DNA of 64,000 bases. Source: a virus. Made by a program: the position numbers and the translations under genes. The DNA is taken from positions 1 to 64,000 of IMG/VR virus record IMGVR_UViG_3300042519_000373. One strand, given 5' to 3'. The notes under the pieces were generated by a model, which saw nothing but the letters and a program-made list of their open reading frames with translations, was not told where the DNA came from and made no database searches. Shown piece after piece: positions 56,609-63,182 of the stretch (position 1 is the stretch's first letter; every line of letters begins with the position of its first letter).

Positions 56609-57233
56609 ATGCTTCAGTAGTTTCTACTTTTGAAGTTTTCTTCTTTGGCGGATCAATAGTGTCTGCCTCTTTTCGTAATCTTGCAGCCTCTTTAAAAAGT
56701 GCATCTGCTCGGCTACGCATTTCTGTAGGAGACAACTCTACAGGTGTGCTGTCAACGACAATTTCGTTTTCTTTGATTTTGTCTTCTCTAGCTCTGTCCC
56801 ATTTAGTTTTTACAGATTCCTTTGCAACAGGACTTGCTGGTTTCTGCTCAGTTGATTCTGTAATAGATAATTGATCAATAGTAATACCTTTTTGGTCAGC
56901 AACTAGTTGATTTAGTTCACTTAATGCAATTTGATTCTTATTATCAAATACCATAGTGACCATGTTGGTTGCAACTTTGGTCAATAGTCCATTACGGTGT
57001 AAGAATTCCAACATGTTGGAACCATCTGGGAACCTGCGTACAGCCAGTACATCTGCAAGTTCATTTGCTTGCTGACCGGACTCGCTTTCAATTAGACTCA
57101 TAAGAGAATCGTGGAATGCATCAGGTAATGCATTAGTACCGCATACTAGAGCACTGGTAGCTTCGCCGGGCAGTGTTCTAAACACAACGGCTAACTTTGC
57201 TCCGTTGTTCTTCATTTTTCCAACATGTTTCAT
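56607..57233 (-). CDS. Conserved hypothetical protein, late expressed
   Basis: 208 aa. The N-terminal ~120 residues are a compact conserved region: MKHVGKMKNNGAKLAVVFRT, LPDAFHDSLMSLIESESGQQ, ANELADVLAVRRFPDGSNML, EFLHRNGLLTKV. The rest is Lys/Glu-rich and disordered, ending DPPKKKTSKVETTEA. The conserved part recurs in T4-like environmental phages but I do not know its function. It is third in a set of three small genes behind a perfect late promoter, so a role in assembly, DNA packaging or lysis is more likely than one in early replication. AAGGA precedes the ATG. Confidence 0.7.
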   Translation of the reverse strand: MKHVGKMKNNGAKLAVVFRTLPGEATSALVCGTNALPDAFHDSLMSLIESESGQQANELADVLAVRRFPDGSNMLEFLHRNGLLTKVATNMVTMVFDNKNQIALSELNQLVADQKGITIDQLSITESTEQKPASPVAKESVKTKWDRAREDKIKENEIVVDSTPVELSPTEMRSRADALFKEAARLRKEADTIDPPKKKTSKVETTEA

Positions 57234-57242
57234 ATTTTATCC

Positions 57243-57458
57243 TTATTCTGGTTGAGCAGTTTGCTCAGCAGCCTCTGGTGCTTTCTGTGCAGGTACAACA
57301 GCAGCCAAGAAGGTATCTAATTTATTAAATACACCTCCAACTGCGGCCATCTCGGCTGCTTTGAATGCACCGCGAGTTGCGGCAATATCAATAATAGATC
57401 TTACATTTTGTAGATCTGTAATTGTTAGCTCAGGGGCTTGTTTTTCTTGTTCTGACAT
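57243..57458 (-). CDS. Small Ala-rich conserved protein
   Basis: 71 aa. One helical domain: PELTITDLQNVRSIIDIAAT, RGAFKAAEMAAVGGVFNKLD, TFLAAVVPAQK, then a short Ala/Glu/Gln tail. The same short pattern occurs in related phages beside the 208-aa gene, but its function is unknown. AAGGATTAAAA upstream of the ATG is a good ribosome binding site. It is the middle gene of the three-gene late set. Confidence 0.7.
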   Translation of the reverse strand: MSEQEKQAPELTITDLQNVRSIIDIAATRGAFKAAEMAAVGGVFNKLDTFLAAVVPAQKAPEAAEQTAQPE

Positions 57459-57460
57459 TT

Positions 57461-57739
57461 TTAATCCTTATGCAAAAGTGGACAGGCTAACGATAGCATA
57501 GATAGTTCTTTTGCATCTTCAACACCTATCTCGATAGCAGTAGTTAGCTTATTATCATCCACGATGGTGCATTTTCTGACGCAATAACGACTATCCAAAT
57601 TAAGATAAATCCATTTATCTAGCTCTCTAATATCGAGCATTTTTTTAATTTGGAGCTTGCTAAAATTAGGAGGAATCCGATCCAATCTCCTCATTGAGAG
57701 AACATTTAACGGATTCACCCTTCCTTTACTGATAGCCAT
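57461..57739 (-). CDS. Small conserved protein of unknown function
   Basis: 92 aa, alpha/beta: NVLSMRRLDRIPPNFSKLQI, KKMLDIRELDKWIYLNLDSR, YCVRKCTIVDDNKLTTAIEI. It has a basic first half and two Cys, and could be a compact nucleic-acid or protein-binding domain. I do not recognise it as T4 gp33 or another late co-activator. A perfect late promoter with 13-nt spacing to its ATG makes it the first gene of a late-expressed set of three. Confidence 0.65.
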   Translation of the reverse strand: MAISKGRVNPLNVLSMRRLDRIPPNFSKLQIKKMLDIRELDKWIYLNLDSRYCVRKCTIVDDNKLTTAIEIGVEDAKELSMLSLACPLLHKD

Positions 57740-57751
57740 AATATACCTACT

Positions 57752-59014
57752 TTATTTATAATAGGCAGTCTGGCCGAATGGAGAAACAATAGATTCAGTA
57801 CCGTGGATCACAAACAGTGTTTCACAGTAGTTTTCGTCGCCCCAGCTACCGCAAGGATATCCGTCTGTAAACATAATAAAACGCTTAGGCTCAATACCTT
57901 CTTCTTTCATGAAGTCCCAGTTGGCATCAAAATCAGTTCCACCGCCACCTTTAACATCGTAGCTCATAATTTCGTCAGCAGTGTCACCAGTGAATTTTGC
58001 ATAGTTATAGACACTGGTATCAAAGCACCACAGATCAAGTTTAAAGTCTTGATACTCGTCCATAATGCCCTTAACTTCACTTAAGAAGTCTTTTGCCATA
58101 GAGTCCGAAATACTACCACTCATGTCAATTGCAACAGACACATCGATAGTTTCTTCGTTCATCATACCTGGCAAGATAGCACCACAGTGCTGTGACTTAC
58201 GATTAGGACGCTGGAAGCTAAAATTGCTCTTAATGATACTTTGGATATTCATGCGGAGCAGTTGACGCCAATCCATTTTAGGCTCAGTGAAGTCTTTGAT
58301 AAGACGTTGAACACCTGCAGGAATACGGCCGGCACCTGCTGCCTGAGCAGCCGCTACCATTGCTTCTTTAATCTCGTCTCGGATAGCTTTCTTTTCTTCA
58401 GCAGTTAGTCGAGGACGACCTTTACCACTACCGTCTACTTCCTCGCCATCCTCGCCTTCACTCTCTCCATCGCCTTCTCCGTCCAAGTGCTCGTCGAGTA
58501 GTTCGCCGAGCTGACTTAGATCAATCTTTTCAGCCTTCTCGTATAACTCGTCATAAATCTGTTCGTAACTCCAACCGCGGTATTTGTTGTCTTGGAAGAT
58601 TTTAATAAAATTAGGCACTTCCCCAATTTTCTCATCTTTGAGAATCTGATTGGCTGCATAATCTGCGGCAATGTTTGACAGTTTAGGATCTCGTCCATCA
58701 CGGCGGCCCATGTGATCAAAAACGTTGTGAAGAACTTCGTGTGCAAATCCAAACTCTGCCTCTTTGGGTTTAAGTTTATTCACAAAGTCTAGATTGTAAT
58801 AGAAATTACGTCCGTCTGTTGCTAATGTTGAACACCATTCTGATGCATCAATTAACTTCATACGTGTGGCAAGATTACCAAAGAACGGATGACGGAGCAA
58901 CAGACCAACTCGTGCGGTGATCAGTTTATCTACAATTTTTGCCTTTTCGGCGGAAGTGTATTCTTTTGCAGGTGCAGTCTTTTTGACTTTTTCTGCTTTC
59001 ATAACTGTTGACAT
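57752..59014 (-). CDS. VWA-domain protein with HExxH metallopeptidase-like N-terminus
   Basis: 420 aa. The N-terminal half has FGFAHEVLHNVFDHMGRR (HEVLH at 92-96, another His at 101), typical of the zinc-binding putative metallopeptidase domain that accompanies VWA-like proteins. Then an acidic Glu/Gly/Asp linker (~175-195) leads to the VWA part with DMSGS near residue 296, a DxSxS MIDAS site, followed by CFDTSVYNYAKF and RFIMFTDGYPCGSW. The gene sits directly downstream of a MoxR-type AAA+ gene; such pairs act as ATP-driven chaperone/metal-insertion systems in bacteria. It has its own strong sigma-70-type promoter. Its substrate in phage infection is unknown. Confidence 0.88.
   Translation of the reverse strand: MSTVMKAEKVKKTAPAKEYTSAEKAKIVDKLITARVGLLLRHPFFGNLATRMKLIDASEWCSTLATDGRNFYYNLDFVNKLKPKEAEFGFAHEVLHNVFDHMGRRDGRDPKLSNIAADYAANQILKDEKIGEVPNFIKIFQDNKYRGWSYEQIYDELYEKAEKIDLSQLGELLDEHLDGEGDGESEGEDGEEVDGSGKGRPRLTAEEKKAIRDEIKEAMVAAAQAAGAGRIPAGVQRLIKDFTEPKMDWRQLLRMNIQSIIKSNFSFQRPNRKSQHCGAILPGMMNEETIDVSVAIDMSGSISDSMAKDFLSEVKGIMDEYQDFKLDLWCFDTSVYNYAKFTGDTADEIMSYDVKGGGGTDFDANWDFMKEEGIEPKRFIMFTDGYPCGSWGDENYCETLFVIHGTESIVSPFGQTAYYK
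57753..57760 (-). promoter_or_regulatory. Late promoter TATAAATA inside the VWA stop region
   Basis: Perfect TATAAATA on the minus strand overlaps the end of the VWA gene and lies 13 nt before the ATG at 57739. It would produce a leader of about 8 nt. It indicates that the three small genes 57739-56607 are late genes although they lie in an early-type neighbourhood. Confidence 0.75.
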
Positions 59015-59040
59015 ATTGTGTCCTTTTGTTGTCTATGTAT

Positions 59041-59069
59041 TATTATATACCCAAAACTGTTAAAAGTCA
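59041..59069 (-). promoter_or_regulatory. Sigma-70-type promoter for the VWA gene
   Basis: On the minus strand TTGACT (59064-59069) and TATAAT (59041-59046) are separated by exactly 17 nt. The -10 box is perfect and the -35 box has one mismatch. It follows a terminator and precedes the AAGGA ribosome binding site and ATG at 59014. Confidence 0.85.
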
Positions 59070-59071
59070 AG

Positions 59072-59094
59072 CAAAAAGGGCCCCGAAGGGCCCA
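59072..59094 (-). terminator. Terminator between the MoxR and VWA genes
   Basis: GGGCCC (59077-59082) pairs with GGGCCC (59087-59092). The minus-strand loop is TTCG and the stem is followed by five Ts. It is 4 nt beyond the MoxR stop. With the promoter that follows, it uncouples the two genes. Confidence 0.9.
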
Positions 59095-59097
59095 ATT

Positions 59098-60180
59098 TTA
59101 ACCTTCCATTGCTTGGATAATGTACTTGCCGTACTTGTCATGGAACTTGTCAAAGTTCTTCAACTTAGACGCATCAAACGGCAGTTGATAGTTAGTCAAC
59201 GCAACCTTTGCACCCATAACAACCAATTCAGTTGGAAAATTATCCATCATAAATCCAAAGAAGTTATCTGCCATACTGTCCCACTCTTTGACTTTCTTGC
59301 GATCTGCTTCTTGAAGCTCGTAGCACATAGAAGTTGTCAAAGAATACATAGCGGAGATTTCTTTGATATTGATCTTAGTAACCTTGCCTGACAGAATGTC
59401 TTCGGGCTGTGGCATCTGTTTAGCAACCTTGCGGTGTGCCATAAACTTAACAGCAAGACCTTCACCAATAGCACCCGACACTAGGTCAGTCAGTGTACGT
59501 TCATCCAAGTCGTCGTCAATCAACAGATCGGATACAAAGCTCCAAGAGCGAGGTGTAGCAAAGGCACGTGAACTAGACTTTGGATCAAAGTCATACAGGT
59601 CTTGTTTGGCAAACGAGCAGTATCCAACAACCTGTTCATGGATACGATTCTTAGTAGCCCACATGAGCCAGTCTTCGAAATCTGTACGGAGTTCTAAGTG
59701 CAAGAAACGGTTAGCCAACGGAGCAGGCATACGATAAGTAACACCCTTGTCAGTTTCACGGTTACCTGCGGCAACAATTGAAACACCATCTGGCAATTTG
59801 TAAGTACCAACTCGGCGGTTTAAAACTAGCTGGTATGCCGCGGCCTGTGTAGCAGGTGCCGCTGAATTCAATTCATCCAAGAACAAGATTGCAGTAGATT
59901 CTGGATCAGTGGGCAGTTCTGCAGGAGGTGCCCAAGTCATTGTGTTGGAAGTAGAGTTGTAATAAGGAATACCTTTGATATCGGTAGGTTCCCAAAGTGA
60001 CAAACGAACGTCAATCACTTCGCGATTTTGTTCATCGCCAATTTGTTTAACAATATCGGACTTGCCGATGCCTGGAGCACCCCACATGAATACTGGACGC
60101 TTAATCTTTACGCACTTGCGAATAGACTTTTTTGCTTCGTTAGGAGTGACTGCACGATTACCGCTGAGAGCTTCTGCCAT
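59098..60180 (-). CDS. MoxR-type AAA+ ATPase
   Basis: 360 aa. Walker A GAPGIGKSD at residues 34-42 and Walker B AILFLDELNSA near 93-103 place it in the AAA+ family. IVAAGNRETDKGVTYRMPAP followed by LANRFLHLELR is the sensor and Arg-finger region of MoxR-like proteins. MoxR and VWA pairs (like RavA-ViaA) remodel proteins or insert cofactors. The gene is preceded by a perfect sigma-70-type promoter within the end of the upstream gene and an AAGG ribosome binding site. It ends at a strong terminator. A similar pair is common in T4-like environmental phages but its function during infection is not established. Confidence 0.92.
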   Translation of the reverse strand: MAEALSGNRAVTPNEAKKSIRKCVKIKRPVFMWGAPGIGKSDIVKQIGDEQNREVIDVRLSLWEPTDIKGIPYYNSTSNTMTWAPPAELPTDPESTAILFLDELNSAAPATQAAAYQLVLNRRVGTYKLPDGVSIVAAGNRETDKGVTYRMPAPLANRFLHLELRTDFEDWLMWATKNRIHEQVVGYCSFAKQDLYDFDPKSSSRAFATPRSWSFVSDLLIDDDLDERTLTDLVSGAIGEGLAVKFMAHRKVAKQMPQPEDILSGKVTKINIKEISAMYSLTTSMCYELQEADRKKVKEWDSMADNFFGFMMDNFPTELVVMGAKVALTNYQLPFDASKLKNFDKFHDKYGKYIIQAMEG

Positions 60181-60239
60181 TTTAAAACCTTAAAAAATGT
60201 GTTGAAAATTTGTACGCTGTATCGTTAGCGTATGTATTG

Positions 60240-60268
60240 ATTATACAGGCTTTTTAGTCAGTTGTCAA
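60240..60268 (-). promoter_or_regulatory. Consensus sigma-70 promoter for the MoxR gene
   Basis: Perfect -35 TTGACA (60263-60268), 17-nt spacer and perfect -10 TATAAT (60240-60245) on the minus strand. The -35 box lies inside the last codons of the 135-aa gene. A leader of ~50 nt follows. Confidence 0.92.
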
Positions 60269-60661
60269 TGGTTTTTGCTGTTGTGTTTTTGCAACACTCA
60301 TAGCTTTAGAAAGGCCGTATTTTTGAATATTTCCGGAAAATAACACTAATTGCACAGCCATCTTTTCTCTATATACAAAGATAGCTTTTTTGGTTAGATA
60401 AAATGGACAATCAATAAATTGATCCATTTGGATAATTAACCGATTTGTCCATTCAATTTCTTTTGGGAGATCAATTTGATAGCATTTGATGTCAGCAAGT
60501 TGCATCCATTCTTGCCCGGAATCAGTTAGTCTTAATCCGCCTGTTGCTTTTTGTCTAGGATTCATCCAAAATGCAGGCAGCATTTTTTTAACATACTCGT
60601 CGTGATGAGGCTTTCCTAGTGTTTCTAAAACGTATTTGACTATTTCAGTCCGCTGATTCAT
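60254..60661 (-). CDS. Conserved hypothetical protein (135 aa)
   Basis: Its core FWMNPRQKATGGLRLTDSGQ, followed by WTNRLIIQMDQFIDCPFYLT and EKMAVQLVLFSGNIQKYG, is a pattern that recurs in T4-like environmental phages next to the FEN exonuclease cluster. The fold looks like a compact alpha/beta domain with a helix-turn-helix-like start (TEIVKYVLETLGKPHHDEYV). Function unknown; a DNA-binding role is possible. The start overlaps the end of the 99-aa gene by 17 nt. The stop lies in the MoxR promoter, so transcription of the two genes is linked by position. Confidence 0.75.
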   Translation of the reverse strand: MNQRTEIVKYVLETLGKPHHDEYVKKMLPAFWMNPRQKATGGLRLTDSGQEWMQLADIKCYQIDLPKEIEWTNRLIIQMDQFIDCPFYLTKKAIFVYREKMAVQLVLFSGNIQKYGLSKAMSVAKTQQQKPLTTD

Positions 60662-60944
60662 TGCCTAGTTTTTCACCAGTTGTGAGTTTATAAACGGAGA
60701 AGTCCTGGCAATTAAACATTTTGTTCAGTCGTTCCGCTAGATTGTGTGCATGTCCGCTGTTGGAAAAACTAACTTTTTTATACTTTGGACCTAGGTCTTG
60801 TGCTACTATGCTGGTAGTTTTTAAGTTGACAGGCCTGTCTTTATAAAAAACTGCCCAAATGGCATCAGCTTCCAATACCTGTTCAGTCTTGTAATTTTTT
60901 TTATTTGTTAGTTCTAATAATACTGTAGGTTTAGGTCTGCTCAT
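60645..60944 (-). CDS. Conserved hypothetical protein (99 aa)
   Basis: Basic alpha/beta protein: KPTVLLELTNKKNYKTEQVL, EADAIWAVFYKDRPVNLKTT, GPKYKKVSFSNSGHAHNLAE, RLNKMFNCQDFSVYKL. I know of similar short proteins in the same neighbourhood in T4-like phages but not of a function. CGGAGA lies about 11 nt before the ATG. The gap to the next gene (60945-60988) has no clear promoter; a TAAATAAAT stretch there does not fit the late consensus. Confidence 0.7.
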   Translation of the reverse strand: MSRPKPTVLLELTNKKNYKTEQVLEADAIWAVFYKDRPVNLKTTSIVAQDLGPKYKKVSFSNSGHAHNLAERLNKMFNCQDFSVYKLTTGEKLGNESAD

Positions 60945-60988
60945 GATGCGTACATTCTCCGTTATATACGCATTTATTTAGTTGGGAC

Positions 60989-61216
60989 TTATCGAAATCC
61001 GCCCCCGTCCATTGAGACCTGTATCACATCTTCTTGACTAGGTTGCTGTACAAAGTCTTCTAATTTTCCCACTAGTCTAGTCATAACAACCGCAAGACTG
61101 TCTGCTAATGCAGTGGCTTCATTTATGTCTAGAACTACAGTCTTTTGACCTGATTTCTTTGCAATACGAGCCTTTTCGAGATAGTTTTCGATGGCTAATG
61201 TGTTAATTTGTTTCAT
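60989..61216 (-). CDS. Small helical conserved protein (75 aa)
   Basis: One to two helices followed by an acidic tail: NTLAIENYLEKARIAKKSGQ, KTVVLDINEATALADSLAVV, MTRLVGKLEDFVQQP, ending VSMDGGGFR. Similar short proteins accompany this cluster in related phages. Function is unknown. Its start overlaps the end of the upstream gene by 14 nt, so they are likely co-translated. Confidence 0.65.
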   Translation of the reverse strand: MKQINTLAIENYLEKARIAKKSGQKTVVLDINEATALADSLAVVMTRLVGKLEDFVQQPSQEDVIQVSMDGGGFR

Positions 61217-61688
61217 TTTCTTTTTTACTTAGAGTAGTGAGCATCTGTTTCATTTCAACTTCTGTTTTAAAAGGTCCGTGAAATGGATATCGATCTAATG
61301 TAATTAGCTTAGGACAAAAACTTTTAACCCACCCTTTGCGGAATTTAATTACATAGTGTCCTGCACAATATTGACTTTTACTTTTTGTACTCTTAGCATA
61401 GATAGGTAATCTTTTTCTAATGTCGTATACTGATCCAAACGGCCTTGATCCACACGGAAAATCATAAACTGCATATTCTGTAGTTTCAGATTTTACAGAT
61501 TTAACAACGTCAAAAAATACAACGCCTAGTTTTTCTTTGACATCTTTTACTGTGCCTATGGCAATTTTATTACCGTTCTTTAAAATAGAATACGAACTGC
61601 GTTCTTTGTTCAGGGTACCTACTTTGAGTCCGTCTCTTTCTAATAGCCAACTTTTGTTAGGTATTAAAGGTTTTGCAATAGTTGTCAT
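61203..61688 (-). CDS. Conserved hypothetical protein (161 aa)
   Basis: The best start is the MTTIAKPLIPNKSWLL methionine, with GGGAG upstream; longer in-frame starts reach into the exonuclease gene and lack a ribosome binding site. The N-terminal ~75 residues look like a small beta barrel (WLLERDGLKVGTLNKERSSY, SILKNGNKIAIGTVKDVKEK). A basic C-terminal region (KFRKGWVKSFCPKLITLDRY, PFHGPFKTEVEMKQML) follows. The pattern recurs in T4-like environmental phages, next to the exonuclease. Function unknown. Confidence 0.75.
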   Translation of the reverse strand: MTTIAKPLIPNKSWLLERDGLKVGTLNKERSSYSILKNGNKIAIGTVKDVKEKLGVVFFDVVKSVKSETTEYAVYDFPCGSRPFGSVYDIRKRLPIYAKSTKSKSQYCAGHYVIKFRKGWVKSFCPKLITLDRYPFHGPFKTEVEMKQMLTTLSKKENETN

Positions 61689-61731
61689 TTTTGTCTCCCA
61701 ACATGTATCTGTTTTATTTTTACAAGTGTCT

Positions 61732-62736
61732 TCAAACTGACACGTTACTAGTATATCTTGCATTAAAAGGCTCCGCATAACTTTGTGCTTGGTCTGTAAT
61801 TTTTTGCAAATCATAAGTTGCACAAAACTTCATAAGTCTAATGCCAACTTGCGGAACATTCTTTTCTGCGGTAATTGCAGTGTTAATAGTTTCGGTAATG
61901 AGATTGCGAATCTCTTCTGGCTGTTCAGTCAAGTCACACAATAGACGATTTCGATTATAATCATCTAGCACTTTATGTTCAATGCCTTCGTGGTCTACCC
62001 ACTTCTGCAACATGAGATTGTTCCAAGAATAGCCTTTAGAATTACGGTCGGCAAATGCTTCACGAAGCCCTACTTTATTTTTAGTGCCTTTTTCACGCAC
62101 ACCGGGATATGCACTAAAGATATTGTCGCTAGTGTCGCCACGCATACATTTCTCAAACAATAGCCATTCTGGATCAGGTTCAGGTTTTATGAGTCCAGTT
62201 TTCTTGTCTTTAACTCGTTTGCCCTTTTCATCAAAGTACCCCTCGTGAGTAGTAGTTACTTGACTGACACCATTATATTGTTTCACATTGGGTGCAACTA
62301 ATTGTGCAAAATCGCCATCTGTCGAAATGATAATATGCTGATCTTCGGGATGTGCTTGAATGAATCCTGCAATAAGATCATCTGCTTCTAATCGTGGATT
62401 TTGCAACACAGTACAGTTAGTCTTGTTAGTCACAAAGTCTTTAAACTGATCAAACGTTTCCCAAAATACGCGGTCTTCCTCGGCTTCTCGAGGACTCTGT
62501 GCCGCACGAGCTTCTGTACGTTGACGCTTGTAAGGAGCATAAAAGTCCTTACGCCAGCTACGCCCCTCGAGGTGAAAGATAACATGGTCACCTTTAAAAT
62601 CACGCCACGCCTTGCGTACACTGCTGAGAATAGTATGCAGACTCATGCCCACTTTGTCTTCAAGACCGCCACGTACTACATGTCGAGCTCGGAAGAATGT
62701 ATTTGCAGTATCAACGTGAATAAATGTCTGTGCCAT
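61732..62736 (-). CDS. rnh: 5'-3' exonuclease / RNase H (FEN-1 family, T4 Rnh-like)
   Basis: Removes RNA primers and 5' flaps during lagging-strand synthesis. The 334-aa length is near T4 RNase H (305 aa). Acidic metal-binding motifs appear in order: HVDTANTFFRARH with Asp8 and the N-terminal start, NPRLEADDLIAGF (Glu-Ala-Asp-Asp near 118-124), IISTDGDFAQLV (~136-147) and MRGDTSDNIFSAYPGV (~200-215), the helix-hairpin region of the FEN family. It starts one base into the stop of the 148-aa gene (TAATG). It is followed by a 43-nt gap. Confidence 0.92.
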   Translation of the reverse strand: MAQTFIHVDTANTFFRARHVVRGGLEDKVGMSLHTILSSVRKAWRDFKGDHVIFHLEGRSWRKDFYAPYKRQRTEARAAQSPREAEEDRVFWETFDQFKDFVTNKTNCTVLQNPRLEADDLIAGFIQAHPEDQHIIISTDGDFAQLVAPNVKQYNGVSQVTTTHEGYFDEKGKRVKDKKTGLIKPEPDPEWLLFEKCMRGDTSDNIFSAYPGVREKGTKNKVGLREAFADRNSKGYSWNNLMLQKWVDHEGIEHKVLDDYNRNRLLCDLTEQPEEIRNLITETINTAITAEKNVPQVGIRLMKFCATYDLQKITDQAQSYAEPFNARYTSNVSV

Positions 62737-63182
62737 TAACTAACCTCAACTTTCCCATTACCTAAATTGTTTACATTTACAAAGCCACTGCCTCTACGTT
62801 CCATATCTACACCTTCTTCGGCACCTACGCCTCTGCAAAGTTCTTGGAACCATTTATCTACAATGGCCTCATCTGTTTCGCCAGTATAACCAGCGGACCT
62901 TAATTGTAACACGAAATACTCATTCCAGTCAAGTTCAAAGAATCCGTTACGCACGTTTTCTTTATTGACATGAGTATCCAATACAGCTACCCAGGGCTCT
63001 TTCTTTTCGTTTGCTATTTCTTTTGGACTGAGTTTTGACAACCGTTCTAATTCTTTAGCACGTTCTGCTTGCTCAGTTGCTTCTTTAGCAATTTTTGTAG
63101 CACGTTCTGCATCTTCTATTGCACGTCTAGTTTCGGCTTCAATTTTATCGATACCAAATAATTTTTTAAAGATATTGTTCAT
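62736..63182 (-). CDS. Conserved coiled-coil protein (148 aa)
   Basis: The start at 63182 (MNNIFKKLFGIDKIEAE) overlaps the queE stop as TAATG and has GGGGAA upstream; an in-frame ATG 12 nt earlier lies in queE. Residues ~10-45 form a charged coiled coil (RRAIEDAERATKIAKEATEQ, AERAKELERLSKLSP). The following domain has WVAVLDTHVNKENVRNGFFE, LDWNEYFVLQLRSAGYTGET and VDKWFQELCRGVGAEEGVDM, and is conserved in T4-like environmental phages. The 'DWN-YF---LR-AGY-G' motif is distinctive but I cannot assign a function. Confidence 0.75.
   Translation of the reverse strand: MNNIFKKLFGIDKIEAETRRAIEDAERATKIAKEATEQAERAKELERLSKLSPKEIANEKKEPWVAVLDTHVNKENVRNGFFELDWNEYFVLQLRSAGYTGETDEAIVDKWFQELCRGVGAEEGVDMERRGSGFVNVNNLGNGKVEVS

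Noticed and set aside
60970-60985. TAAATAAATG on the minus strand as a late promoter before the 99-aa gene
   Set aside because: The last base and register do not match ATAAATA, and the gene lies among early-type genes.
61689-61823. N-terminal 45-residue extension of the 161-aa protein
   Set aside because: It overlaps the FEN exonuclease gene, is Cys/Lys-rich unlike the rest, and the internal ATG has GGGAG at proper spacing.
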